Part shown: positions 1-9,117 of the stretch, in pieces
Position numbering within the stretch: position 1 is the stretch's first letter
Layout of the letters: each line of letters starts with the position of its first letter
Origin: a virus
Strand: one strand, 5' to 3'
Length of the DNA stretch: 26,121 nucleotides
IMG/VR virus record: IMGVR_UViG_3300042691_020662
Span: 1-26,121 of that record
Notes under the pieces: generated by a model
Seen by the model: only the letters and a program-made list of their open reading frames with translations
The model's database searches: none
Told to the model about the DNA's origin: nothing
Translations under genes and position numbers: made by a program

Positions 1-29
1 GTATGGCAACTGACGCACAACGTCAAGCA

Positions 30-3000
30 CTACCGGCGAACCTTTTGCTGGATTTTTTCGCGGGCGTCTGCGCGCATCCGATCAGCGGCTTTGTCGATAA
101 CCTCAGCGGCATCATCGGGCTTCATCTTGAGCAAGCGGTCCCCGTTGCGCTCGATCCAGGTGCGGTATCGTTGGCCGACATCCTTCTGATAGGTGTAGGC
201 TTCGTCGCGATTCATGCGCCGGCGCTCACCGTTCTCCTTCACGGTCACAGTGATGTTCGGCGTCGGCATGAAGACGCCCTTGCTGGCAAGCTGTCCCAAC
301 GTGTTCCAGGCTTTGTCCTCCTTGCGGAACTTCAACCAGCGGCTGTAAGGGTAACGCTCGACCTGCACCGGCTCGCCCAGGACGTTCAGGATGGGGCCGG
401 GTCCGATGCTCTGTCGGGCGAACGGCACCTGCTGAAGGAAGTATTCCATGCCGAGATTGCCGGGCTCGGCGCGGTAGATCGACGAATCGATCCAGGCGTC
501 GGCTTCCTTCATGATGTTCGGGATCACGGAGCCGGCCAGGCGCGACAGGTATTTCGGCGTGGCCTTCTCGATGGTCTGGCTCACGTCGTACTTGTAGGCG
601 TTGGCAAATCCTAGGAACTCGGTCAGGGCCGCGATGGCAGAAGAGTCCTTTACGATCAGCGCACCGGAGACAAACCCGTCTATGAGCTTCTCGGGAAAGC
701 TCTGCTTGTTGTACTTCTCTGGCGAAAACAGCTGCTGGTCGCGCAACTCGCCGATGGCGCCAAGAACTCCGCCGAATCCCAGCTGCCGATAGGAAATGTA
801 GGTGTCGCCAACGCGGATCGAGTACGGCTGCCGACCTTCTGCCAGCAGCTGGTTGCGCTTCTCCGGGCTCAGGCTCTTGAATGACCCGGTGATATCAATG
901 GCACGCTTCTTCTCATCATCATCATCGCCGAGGAACAAAGCAGCTGCGAATCCAGTCAGCGCAGTGCCGAGTGCCAGCTTTGAAAGCAGCAGATCACGGC
1001 GAGCCTCGCTGTACTTCAGGCCGAGTGCGGTGTCCTGGCGGCCGGGCGCCGATTGATACCAGCGCCACAGGGCCACTGGAGCGAAGTAGTTCAGTAGTTC
1101 GTTCGCGTAGTTCGATGCAAACCGCACGAAGCTGGTGCCGCTCAGGAACTTTAACCCCGGCAGCTGACGTTCAGCGGCATTCACGCCCTGATAGATCGCA
1201 CCGGCCAGCCCCTGGGGCGTCTCGGTGAACGTGGACATCTGCCGAATATCGCGTGCTGTCAGTAGCACTTCGACGGGCAGCGCCTCTTCGATGATCTCCC
1301 GGGTCCGGCGATTGACCAGTTCGGGCCGTGTGCCTTCGGCGATGGCGCGAGCGCGAGCATTGGCGACCGTTGTAGCCGATGGAAGCATATAAGCCTCCAG
1401 CAGTTTCGGATCCGTCTTGGCCAGCGTGTATGCCTTGGAAGCCGCATCCGACATCAACGCCGTCATGTGATCCAGCGCCTGCATCAAGCGGCTGACGTAC
1501 TTCAGCTGAGAGATACCGCGCAGGAATAGGTTGCGAGACTCCTGCAATCCTTCGAGGGAATTTCCAGGGACATCCGGATTGAAGCTCACGCTGCGGTAAA
1601 GCTCACCCTTCCAGAGGATCGGCCAGAAGTCTTTGATCGCCTCGGAGAGACCTTTGCCAGCCGCCTTCAGAACCTTTCCGCCTTGAGTGCCAGCCATGCC
1701 GGCAAACATGGCGGTGTTTAGGGCGCCGTTCGCGATGTTCAGCGCGTTGTCCACCTGGGTTCTCGTTCCAGACAGTACGGCCGCGTACCAGTAATCCCGG
1801 AGAATGTCCTTCCAGTTAATGCCACCCTCCTTCTGCATCAGGCGGAACATTTGCTGGACGATCTCGTCGCGATTGATGCCAGCAGCGGATTGAGCTTTCT
1901 GAGCCAACGCGGTGAGCTTGCGTGCGGTCGTGCCGTCAATCGCGGCCACACCAAACTGGGGAGCGACAGCGTTGCGGAACGCCTGATCCCACAGCAACCG
2001 AGTCTCGGCGCCATCCTTTATCATGGCGATGTTGGAGTAGCGGAGGATGCGCGGGATCGACCGGAAGATTTTCTCGCGGTCGTCCTTCTTCACCGTCGGC
2101 AACGGCACCTGCTTGCGGAACTCGTTGCGGAAGATCCGTTCCTGTTCTCGACCCCATGCCTCGGAAAACAGCTTCACGATCTCCGAGATGCCCCGAGGTG
2201 GCAGATTGCGGAGGCCGGGTTGCGAGAGAATCTCTTCCAGCAGTCGATACTGCATGGAGCCTTGGCGTTGGTCGCTGGCGGTCAGGATGTCCGCCCAGTT
2301 GATATCCTCGCGGCGCAACACGTCTTTGGTGATGCGACGGAACTCGCGGCCGAACGCGTTGTTAGCGTTCTGCATCTGGATGCGAAGCTCTTCGATGGCC
2401 TGGCGGCCGGATGCCTGAAGCCACTGACGCACCTGGTCAGAGGTAAATTGCGGGAACGGCAACTGCGCCTGGCGCTCACGAACCAGATCGCGGAATGCTA
2501 GCAGCGGATGCAGATACCAGATGCTGTCGATGGCGGCGGCACGGGCGGCGAATGCTTGACCCAGCTGGGTGCCGGAACTCTTCCAAGTCGATTGAACCCG
2601 GCGAAGCAGGTCTTCGGCGCGGGCCAGTTCGATCGGGTTGTTGGCGCGAGCGATCTGGGTGAAGACCCGCTCCATGATCTGTTTGAAGACGAACTCCCGG
2701 GCATCGGCGCCCATGTCGGTCGTCGCGGCCCATCTGAACGCCGCTTCCATGTCGGTGCCAAACGAATCAATCACGCGCTTCGATTCGGCCTGCCAGTTGT
2801 CTACGGTCTCCGGATTGATCTGGCCAGTGAAGTAGCCACGGGAATCAACGCGCTCCTGGCCGGCGGCGGGTTGCGGCGGGTTGGCCGGAACGCTGCCCGG
2901 GACGTTCACGCCCTGGATGAACTCCGAGAAGCCAGCGCGGGTGTCTTCGAGATCGGCGACCTTGACTCGGCTGAAAATCTCTTCGATGCCAGCTTGAGTG

Positions 3001-6000
3001 GCCTTGGCCCAGTCGCGGGTCTCGCGGTACACGCGCTGGGCAATCAGCGCGGCGCTCTGGAGAACGGCAGGCGGGATCTCGCGCAGCAGGCGCTTTAGCG
3101 AATCGCTGGCGCTCGGGCCGCCCGTGAACCCGGCCTTGGGCGTGATGGATTCGATCAGTTGACCGATCGCGTCTCGGACCTCGGCCGTGGCTTCTTCGAG
3201 CGTCTGAGGCTTGCCGGTGGGTTCGGGGCCAAGCTCGCGACCCTGGGCTTCAGCGGCAGCAACGGTGCCAGCAGCTTGTTGAGCGGGCGTGCCCTGAGAG
3301 ACGGTCGGCAGCGGGGCGGCTTCCAGCTGCATGGTCGTCTGAGCCTTGCGCTGGGCTGCGCGAGCCTCGGCGGCCTGGCGTGCGGCTTCCCGGGCGCGAG
3401 CCTGGCGGGCTTCGATGTCGATCCCTTCCTCACCGACCAGGCGCAGGTCTTCGCGCTGCGTGCTGGCAATCAGGTCACCCTGATTCTGACCAGCGCCAAG
3501 ACGCGGTGCACGAACTGGGGCCGGGGCCGGGGCAGGTGTCTCCTCGGCCATCGGCGTGTATTGATCCACGGCCAAAGCTATGCCAGCAGGGATGTTGATC
3601 TCGCCGTACCGCGCACCGCCGTCGGCTGTCGCAGCCATGGTGTCGGGATCGACTGCCGTGATCGTAAGCGGTGAGCCGCCGACAACGATCGTGTCTCCCA
3701 CAGCCAGGCTGTCGCTGCTTAGCTGGACAGGACCACCGGCCTCGATGGCGGCGTCGAACGCCTGCATCTTGCGGTTGGTCTCGGTGCTGGCTGCTAATTC
3801 ACGCAGCTTCGGCAGGAGCGCAGCACGGTCGGCCTCCGAGGTTTTCTGAGGGTCACCACCAAGCATCTGGACCAGCCGGCGAACGACCAGCGCAATGCCT
3901 TGGCGCCGGGCGATGTCGGCTTGGATCATGCCCTTGTCTTTTAGACCACCCTGAAACACGGGACTGAGAACCGCCGGGTCATCGATCAGGTTGAGGTCTG
4001 GCGCCAGATCGATCGCGATGCGGTTGAACTCGCGAGCGTCGAGCCGCTGTTGGGATTCCTGACGGGGCTTGCGTTCGGCCTTGGGTTGGGCAGGTGCAAG
4101 GGCGGCGGGAGCGGGTCTCGCTGCTTCTCCGGTTCTCGCTTCTTGCTTGTCGCGCAGAATGAAACCTCGATCGAACGCAATCCCGGTTACTTGTGATTTC
4201 TCCTGCAAAACAAACTGATCATTCTTTCTGAATCCTCCAAAACGCGTGCGAAGAACCAGAGACTGTGCGGGGGTCAGTTTCTCAATCTGATACAGACCTT
4301 TTCCAACAGCCACAGCGTTGGCTTTGATGGCCTGAAACACCTTATTGATCTGACTGGGAGTGGGTTCTTTTCCAGCGGTCTTGCGAACGCCTGGCGCCAA
4401 GTATCCTTGAGGAAGTGCCTGCGGATACTGTTTCCTCAAGAACTCAATGCGCGCCTCGGGAAGGCGATCGAGGATTTTTGCGATGATCTGCCTACCATCT
4501 TCGGCCGCACGTTGAAGTGCCTGCCAATATTCTTCTCGACCGTTTTCCGGGGTGTAATACTGGCGAACCTCGGTTTCGCTGATGTTGTTGGCAGTTGCGA
4601 TTTCCTCGACTCGATCGAGGTAATACTGCTGCTCGGTCATTTGTTCGACCGGCTTCGTTGCAGGCGCAGGCGCCGGTTTCTGAACCATTTTCTGCAACCG
4701 ATTGACCGCCTCCTGATAGGACGCACGAAGTTCGCGACCCGTGATATTTTCGAGGTCTGCAACGATCATCGCAGCGGCTTTGACCGGGTCATTGCCAGCC
4801 GCCTGCAACGCGTCTCGGACCACGTTGTCGGGATCCAGTTTCGCCTGAATGACCGGGGACGGAGTGACGGCAGCTGGAGCCGGAGCCGGAGCCTGTCCAG
4901 GAGCAGTCCAACCCGCCTGCTCATCGAACGACCAGCCAGCACGTTCCAGTTCGGAGACGCGGTTGGCCAGTGTCTCGAACCGATCGAGTTCGTCTGGAGT
5001 CAGCAGATCGGAAGCAGGCGCGCCTTCGAGAGCATCGATGGTCGCGTTGTACTCCTGCGTTTCCTCAACGGTCAGCGGCTGGACTTGCGCTTCGGCTTCG
5101 GCCCCTCCGCCTTGGGCATCCCCCCTTCCTTGATCCACTTGTCGCAATCCCACTTCGACTGGGGGTTGCGGTTCTTCTCGGCGTAGCACGCCTTCACCTG
5201 AGACTTGTTCTTGAACGGCACTGGGTTGACTAGGTTGGGTTTGGATTGCAGCCGGCTCGGTGCCCAAGCGGGCGCGATAGGCCGCGAGAGTGATAGCACC
5301 TTCCTCGCTCAGGAGTCCGGCGTCTTCGGCCGTGATCAGCTGGTCGAGTTCATCCTGCTCATCGGTGGTCAGGCCGGTCTCGGGGGAGACAGCGGCGGGG
5401 GCAGCAGCTGGAGTGGGCGCAGGAGCAGGAGCAGGAGCAGGAGCGGGCGTAGGTGTCGGAGTGATGGTCGGAATCTTACCGGTCACCTCGATCACGCCAC
5501 CACCAGCCGGCGCTGGCAGCGTGACATCCGGAGGCATTTTCAATCCCAATGCCTCCTGGCGCTTCCTGACATCCTCCTCAGTGATCTCAGGCTCGAGCGA
5601 GTATCCCTCGGTCGGAGTCGTGTCTTCGATGCCGGTGACGGTCGCATTCGACAGCGGCAGCGGGTTCTTCGGATCGGCGCCGTTGGCAGCCACGACAGAG
5701 TTCGCCAGGTTTACGTTGCGCCTTGATCCAATCACACCGCCGACCAGACCACCCGAGGCACCACCGATGAATCCAGCTTCGGCGACGCCGTCCATAATCC
5801 CGCGTTCGGGATCGTAGATCGACTTGGCAGCCATGTTTCCAAGCGTCTGCTCAAGCGACTCCTGGAGTCCTTCGCTTACTGTGCCCTCGATGCCGCCGCG
5901 AGCCATCTCCTGAGCGCGTTTCGATGCAGTCTGAGGAATCAGGCGCTCGACGAGATTGGCGCTGTACTTGCCCAGCGTGCTGCGACCAGCGGCTCCGGAG

Positions 6001-6794
6001 CGCATACCCGGGATCTTACCAGCAGCACCAAGCGCGCCCTCGGTAACAGCACCGATCGGAGCCGTGGCAAGGAACGCACGGTTCTTGAGCGTTTCGGCAC
6101 GGCTGCGAAGATCGGAGGCGGTGTCGTAATCGCCAGCTGCCAATGCCTCGGCGATCCGTTGGTTGATCACACGATCGGCGTCTTCGGCCCCGGCCTCACC
6201 GGCTTGGAGGCCGTACAGCGCGCCGGCGCCGATGGCGGATCCAATGGTTGCGGCAGCGCCAACAGGTCCCGCAGCCAATCCACCAACCAACGCACCTGGA
6301 AGCACTGAGAGCGTGCTCCCGACTCCGCCCATAACCTGAGCGGGAATCGTTTCTTCGGCACCGGGAAGGCTAGGGAATGCCTCGGCGCCAAATTCACGAA
6401 TCGCCCTGCCAGCTTGCGTAAGTGCCCCGGGGCCCTCTGGTTCAACGGTTTGCTGAATCGGCCGACCAGTGAAAGGATTGACCGTCGGAGGAGGGAAAAA
6501 CTTTGCAGCCCGTTCAGCGCCCTGGAGCATGAGCCCGGTGCCTTCTGTGAACGCCCTCGGAAGAGCGCCAGCCTGGGCACCGACAGTCTCCAGTGTGCCG
6601 ACTTCCCCAGCCCGAAACTTAGCAGCCTCCTCGGACTCAGTCTCTGCTGCCAACTCCTGCCGGCGACGATCGAGCAGCCCCTGGCGAATCGCCTGGTAAT
6701 TATCACGGACGTATGACTTAGCCTGCTCGTCGGTAATGTCATCAGGGAACGCGAGCCGGCCAAGCTCGCGTCCGAAATCGATCTCGATCGCCAT
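30..6794 (-). CDS. Giant virion-associated protein with LPD38-like C-terminal region (candidate DNA-ejection protein)
   Basis: This 2,254-residue ORF starts at an ATG, ends in TAG, and is the last gene of the left minus-strand block. Residues 1-40 resemble the short N-terminal module of many phage polyvalent proteins (FPDDITDEQAKSYVRDNY). Residues about 150-200 and 335-360 are Gly/Ala-rich hydrophobic stretches that could insert in membrane. A Pro/Ala linker lies near residues 435-470. The middle is rich in Ala, Gln and Arg helices. Residues about 1890-2100 hold a hydrophobic segment (ALGTALTGFAAALFLG), an acidic DDDDEKK and PYSIRVGDTYISYRQLGFGG, which I match from memory to the large polyvalent protein associated domain LPD38. 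Family knowledge and its place after the neck and tail genes suggest an internal virion protein that enters the host with the DNA, like T7 gp16. I see no clear lytic transglycosylase motif. An out-of-frame ORF lies within residues about 525-574. Confidence 0.8.
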   Translation of the reverse strand: MAIEIDFGRELGRLAFPDDITDEQAKSYVRDNYQAIRQGLLDRRRQELAAETESEEAAKFRAGEVGTLETVGAQAGALPRAFTEGTGLMLQGAERAAKFFPPPTVNPFTGRPIQQTVEPEGPGALTQAGRAIREFGAEAFPSLPGAEETIPAQVMGGVGSTLSVLPGALVGGLAAGPVGAAATIGSAIGAGALYGLQAGEAGAEDADRVINQRIAEALAAGDYDTASDLRSRAETLKNRAFLATAPIGAVTEGALGAAGKIPGMRSGAAGRSTLGKYSANLVERLIPQTASKRAQEMARGGIEGTVSEGLQESLEQTLGNMAAKSIYDPERGIMDGVAEAGFIGGASGGLVGGVIGSRRNVNLANSVVAANGADPKNPLPLSNATVTGIEDTTPTEGYSLEPEITEEDVRKRQEALGLKMPPDVTLPAPAGGGVIEVTGKIPTITPTPTPAPAPAPAPAPTPAAAPAAVSPETGLTTDEQDELDQLITAEDAGLLSEEGAITLAAYRARLGTEPAAIQTQPSQPSAVQEQVSGEGVLRREEPQPPVEVGLRQVDQGRGDAQGGGAEAEAQVQPLTVEETQEYNATIDALEGAPASDLLTPDELDRFETLANRVSELERAGWSFDEQAGWTAPGQAPAPAPAAVTPSPVIQAKLDPDNVVRDALQAAGNDPVKAAAMIVADLENITGRELRASYQEAVNRLQKMVQKPAPAPATKPVEQMTEQQYYLDRVEEIATANNISETEVRQYYTPENGREEYWQALQRAAEDGRQIIAKILDRLPEARIEFLRKQYPQALPQGYLAPGVRKTAGKEPTPSQINKVFQAIKANAVAVGKGLYQIEKLTPAQSLVLRTRFGGFRKNDQFVLQEKSQVTGIAFDRGFILRDKQEARTGEAARPAPAALAPAQPKAERKPRQESQQRLDAREFNRIAIDLAPDLNLIDDPAVLSPVFQGGLKDKGMIQADIARRQGIALVVRRLVQMLGGDPQKTSEADRAALLPKLRELAASTETNRKMQAFDAAIEAGGPVQLSSDSLAVGDTIVVGGSPLTITAVDPDTMAATADGGARYGEINIPAGIALAVDQYTPMAEETPAPAPAPVRAPRLGAGQNQGDLIASTQREDLRLVGEEGIDIEARQARAREAARQAAEARAAQRKAQTTMQLEAAPLPTVSQGTPAQQAAGTVAAAEAQGRELGPEPTGKPQTLEEATAEVRDAIGQLIESITPKAGFTGGPSASDSLKRLLREIPPAVLQSAALIAQRVYRETRDWAKATQAGIEEIFSRVKVADLEDTRAGFSEFIQGVNVPGSVPANPPQPAAGQERVDSRGYFTGQINPETVDNWQAESKRVIDSFGTDMEAAFRWAATTDMGADAREFVFKQIMERVFTQIARANNPIELARAEDLLRRVQSTWKSSGTQLGQAFAARAAAIDSIWYLHPLLAFRDLVRERQAQLPFPQFTSDQVRQWLQASGRQAIEELRIQMQNANNAFGREFRRITKDVLRREDINWADILTASDQRQGSMQYRLLEEILSQPGLRNLPPRGISEIVKLFSEAWGREQERIFRNEFRKQVPLPTVKKDDREKIFRSIPRILRYSNIAMIKDGAETRLLWDQAFRNAVAPQFGVAAIDGTTARKLTALAQKAQSAAGINRDEIVQQMFRLMQKEGGINWKDILRDYWYAAVLSGTRTQVDNALNIANGALNTAMFAGMAGTQGGKVLKAAGKGLSEAIKDFWPILWKGELYRSVSFNPDVPGNSLEGLQESRNLFLRGISQLKYVSRLMQALDHMTALMSDAASKAYTLAKTDPKLLEAYMLPSATTVANARARAIAEGTRPELVNRRTREIIEEALPVEVLLTARDIRQMSTFTETPQGLAGAIYQGVNAAERQLPGLKFLSGTSFVRFASNYANELLNYFAPVALWRWYQSAPGRQDTALGLKYSEARRDLLLSKLALGTALTGFAAALFLGDDDDEKKRAIDITGSFKSLSPEKRNQLLAEGRQPYSIRVGDTYISYRQLGFGGVLGAIGELRDQQLFSPEKYNKQSFPEKLIDGFVSGALIVKDSSAIAALTEFLGFANAYKYDVSQTIEKATPKYLSRLAGSVIPNIMKEADAWIDSSIYRAEPGNLGMEYFLQQVPFARQSIGPGPILNVLGEPVQVERYPYSRWLKFRKEDKAWNTLGQLASKGVFMPTPNITVTVKENGERRRMNRDEAYTYQKDVGQRYRTWIERNGDRLLKMKPDDAAEVIDKAADRMRADAREKIQQKVRR
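5072..5221 (-). CDS. Embedded out-of-frame small ORF (49 aa), possible overprinted gene
   Basis: This GTG-started ORF lies wholly inside the 2,254-residue gene, on the same strand in another frame. Its product begins MPFKNKSQVKACYAEKN and continues with a WDCDKW motif, two cysteines and a lysine-rich tail. From memory this resembles small stand-alone phage proteins beginning MPFKSKSQ or similar, whose function is unknown. Of its 49 codons, 46 end in G or C, as in the packaging genes of this window. In the giant gene's frame over the same bases only 22 of 48 do, and that frame reads as low-complexity Gln/Glu/Gly. So the embedded frame looks like the one shaped by selection, at least in the past. 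No Shine-Dalgarno is visible, but that is normal in this window. It could be a live overlapping gene or a captured gene now read out of frame as a linker. Confidence 0.5.
   Translation of the reverse strand: MPFKNKSQVKACYAEKNRNPQSKWDCDKWIKEGGMPKAEGPKPKRKSSR
5419..5444. repeat. Hexanucleotide simple repeat coding a Pro-Ala linker
   Basis: About four tandem copies of AGGAGC on the plus strand encode alternating Ala-Pro residues of the giant virion protein on the minus strand. Flanking degenerate copies extend the Pro/Ala/Thr-rich linker on both sides. Such a tract is prone to slippage in steps of two residues, which would keep the frame. Confidence 0.7.
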
Positions 6795-6805
6795 GGTCTT
6801 GAGTG

Positions 6806-7876
6806 TTATCGGCCGCGTAGCGGAGGCAAACCTTGAATTGACTGCACGTCGATCACCTGCTGATTCACAGGAACCCGTTGGGGCGCACCAGCCTTACGAG
6901 CCGGAGCAACGGAACTCGGCTCTTCACCTTGATCAATCATACGTTTCCGTTCGGATCGCTTCGTGCGCTCGCGTTTCAGGTCATCCATGATTTGCTTCGC
7001 TGAAAGACCGGTTGAAAAAAATCCAGCCGGAACCACCGAGAGCTTTCCGCCTTCACCACGTTCCAGATTGAACGCTTTTGTATCTGAGTTGATCTGCAAA
7101 TCTCGCAATTGCTTCTCCGCCTCATCGACGGGGTCGAGTTCTTTGGGTGCAGCGGCTGCTGTTTTGGCGTCTTCGGCAGCAGCCTGTGATGCGGTCAATT
7201 CCCTTCTTACCTCCCTGTCACCATCCTTCGTGGTGATCGTTACCGTCGGCTTTTCGACTACCGGCTTCGGCTGCATCTTGAACTGAGTCACCGGAGTCGG
7301 CCGGAATCGAGCGCCGTCAATCATCACATCTTGCGACGTGTCTTCAGGCTGGCGCAGAAGATCAGGTGCCAAACCGAATGCAGGAGGAGCCGTTTCGGAA
7401 ACAGGTGCGTAACCGGCCCTGAGCATTGAGTCCCTGATTGATTTTGCTTCGGTCGCCCGGCGATCGATGCCAGCAGCACGCGCAGCCATAAACTGCGGCG
7501 TCTGCATGATCCTCGGACTGATAGGGCCGATGTCTTCTCCTCGGGCAGCAAGCGCACCGTATGCAGCACCAAGTTGTCCCTCCTCTTCGCCCACCTGCTT
7601 GGCGGCCTGAGACGCCTGGTAATCGATGGTCCCATCAGGTTTACGCACCAGGTATTTGCCAAACTGTGTCGCACCTTGAGCCTCGCGTTCCCCGGCCGTC
7701 GCCAGCCGCGCCGCCTCGCGTTCAGCGATAATGTCTTGATAATACTGCTGCCGAACACGCGCCTCTTCTTGGCGCGCTACGATCTCGTCGGCGCGACGTT
7801 GACGCTCCTGTGCCAGGCGGGCACCCGCCATGTACGAAGCTCCGATGTTTTCGAGTCCTGAGAAGGGGTTTGCCAT
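6806..7876 (-). CDS. Probable internal virion protein, coiled-coil N-terminus (356 aa)
   Basis: The product is not recognised with certainty. It starts MANPFSGLENIGASYMAGARLAQERQRRADE and residues about 15-65 are rich in Ala, Arg, Glu and Gln, giving a strong predicted helix or coiled coil. The middle is Pro-rich and the C-terminal third is charged (KRERTKRSERKRM). There is no signal peptide and no membrane segment. It lies 3 bases after the 261-residue gene and 11 bases before the giant virion gene, so it is surely co-transcribed with them. In podoviruses of the T7 type this slot holds internal core or ejection proteins (gp14, gp15, gp16), and the helical, low-complexity make-up agrees. That role is inferred from position and composition only. 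Confidence 0.65.
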   Translation of the reverse strand: MANPFSGLENIGASYMAGARLAQERQRRADEIVARQEEARVRQQYYQDIIAEREAARLATAGEREAQGATQFGKYLVRKPDGTIDYQASQAAKQVGEEEGQLGAAYGALAARGEDIGPISPRIMQTPQFMAARAAGIDRRATEAKSIRDSMLRAGYAPVSETAPPAFGLAPDLLRQPEDTSQDVMIDGARFRPTPVTQFKMQPKPVVEKPTVTITTKDGDREVRRELTASQAAAEDAKTAAAAPKELDPVDEAEKQLRDLQINSDTKAFNLERGEGGKLSVVPAGFFSTGLSAKQIMDDLKRERTKRSERKRMIDQGEEPSSVAPARKAGAPQRVPVNQQVIDVQSIQGLPPLRGR

Positions 7877-7879
7877 AAA

Positions 7880-8665
7880 TTAGCCTGCGTCAAGAATTCC
7901 AAGTTCAATACCAGATCCGGTTCCAACTCCTGGTCCAGCCCAGTTGTTTCCAGCGGCAGCACTGCCACCGGTTCTGCCTCCAAATCCACCAGACCCCAGC
8001 GCACTAAATCCAAGGTTGGTGAGCCCGGAACCAAGCGAACCAAGCGCCTGACTGCCAGCGCCACCTGCGCTAGCCATGTTGTATGATCCGAGTAGCGCGG
8101 CCTGTTTCTTAGCGCGTTCGTCAGCACGGATGTTGGCAATCATCTGCGGCGTAAACTCGTAGTTAGCCAGCGGAGCCAGCGGAGTAGTGCCAAGGATGTT
8201 GGCAAACTGCTGCCCGCCCGCCTGCTGTAACGCCAACGACGTGCGACCAAGATCGCGTGCAGTCAGGTTTCGAGCGGCTTGACTTCCGGCGTAGCCACCG
8301 GCCAGCGCCCTGCCAGCAGCCTGACGTTGCACTTGAGCCGCGACATCAGGCGGAAGCTCTCCGCGAAGCAAAGCCATGGCATTTTGTGTCCGCTGAGCTT
8401 GAGCCTCTTGGTATCCTGGCACCTGAATGCCCAGCGACTCCAAGAGTTGAGCGCGGTTGAATGCGTTCCTCTGCGCCTCAAGCTCGCGTGTTCGGGGCGT
8501 CAGCTGCTCCGCCTCGCCGACGGCAGCAGGAATGTCGAGGCCCGGCATATTTGCCACGCCGCGTGCGCCTGCGCGATCTTTGCTGGCTTGATTGGAACTC
8601 ATTGCGGCACCAACGCCGCTAGCAACGAGGCCTGTTCCGACTACTGCTGTGGCTACGAATGACAT
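7880..8665 (-). CDS. Probable internal virion/ejection protein with N-terminal hydrophobic segment (261 aa)
   Basis: The ORF starts at an ATG 13 bases inside the end of the cupin-like gene. Residues about 3-22 (FVATAVVGTGLVASGVGAAM) are hydrophobic and could cross a membrane. The rest is Ala/Gln/Gly-rich helix with few charges, followed by a Gly/Ser-rich tail of about 60 residues. Short Ala/Gly-rich proteins with an N-terminal hydrophobic segment next to much larger virion proteins are typical of podoviral core proteins such as T7 gp14, which forms a pore in the outer membrane during DNA entry. I infer that role from architecture and neighbours and see no diagnostic motif. A plain structural protein of unknown function is the alternative. 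Confidence 0.65.
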   Translation of the reverse strand: MSFVATAVVGTGLVASGVGAAMSSNQASKDRAGARGVANMPGLDIPAAVGEAEQLTPRTRELEAQRNAFNRAQLLESLGIQVPGYQEAQAQRTQNAMALLRGELPPDVAAQVQRQAAGRALAGGYAGSQAARNLTARDLGRTSLALQQAGGQQFANILGTTPLAPLANYEFTPQMIANIRADERAKKQAALLGSYNMASAGGAGSQALGSLGSGLTNLGFSALGSGGFGGRTGGSAAAGNNWAGPGVGTGSGIELGILDAG

Positions 8666-9117
8666 GGTAAGTATTGGTTCTGCCTCACATATGTAAGGTC
8701 GTTCAAAAGCTCTTCGTGATCCTTCTTGTTATCAAGGTTCAGGTGGACCGTGGTCCAAACAGTGTCCTCATGGATCAGAAGCACTCGGCGAGTTCCGGGC
8801 TTCGTGATGCCTGAGTATGGCGCCGTGTACGTCACGCACCCCTCGTTCTCGCTGACTACCGTGACCTTGCCTTGGGTGATGAAGAACGGGTTGTCGAACT
8901 TGTGGATGCGGCTGGTGATCACGGACCCAGCCGGCATGAAGATTTCGCGCACGTACATCCCCTCTGGGAACGTGTGCTTCAGCGGGCACTCCTGAGGCGG
9001 AAGGTTTGATACGAACGCTTCCCACCGATCCAGACGATCATCGAACGTGATGGTTTCATCCGTAAGGATGTCCAACCAAGTCAACGGCTGCACTGCAACT
9101 GGAAGCTCTTCGGTCAT
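8653..9117 (-). CDS. Cupin-like phage protein (154 aa)
   Basis: The sequence reads as one small beta-barrel. Residues 54-75 (YVREIFMPAGSVITSRIHK) match the first cupin-type motif region with His72, followed by FFITQGKVTV, the usual turn after motif 1. Later strands carry TKPGTRRVLLIHEDTVWTTVH, with His116 and His125 as possible further metal or ligand contacts. The fold call is from pattern, not from an alignment. Cupin-like single-domain proteins occur in virion gene clusters of several podoviruses, with no settled role. The start overlaps the upstream stop as TGATG, and its end overlaps the next gene by 13 bases, so it is translated as part of the neck/ejection operon. It may be a small virion component or an assembly factor. 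Enzymatic activity is possible but unsupported. Confidence 0.7.
   Translation of the reverse strand: MTEELPVAVQPLTWLDILTDETITFDDRLDRWEAFVSNLPPQECPLKHTFPEGMYVREIFMPAGSVITSRIHKFDNPFFITQGKVTVVSENEGCVTYTAPYSGITKPGTRRVLLIHEDTVWTTVHLNLDNKKDHEELLNDLTYVRQNQYLPCHS

Noticed and set aside
11-25. Short inverted repeat TGACG-CACAA-CGTCA just after the giant gene's stop
   Set aside because: A five-base stem with no T-run is easily found by chance and is too weak to call a terminator.
911-927. TCATCATCATCATC run resembling a microsatellite
   Set aside because: It simply encodes the acidic DDDD stretch of the giant protein and is too short to call a separate repeat.
1851-2501. Plus-strand 216-codon ORF opposite the giant virion gene
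   Set aside because: It is antisense to the supported frame, with no start context or motif.
4407-5186. Plus-strand 259-codon ORF opposite the giant virion gene
   Set aside because: It lies antisense to a well-supported frame and its sequence has no motif or natural composition. Long antisense frames are expected in GC-rich DNA.
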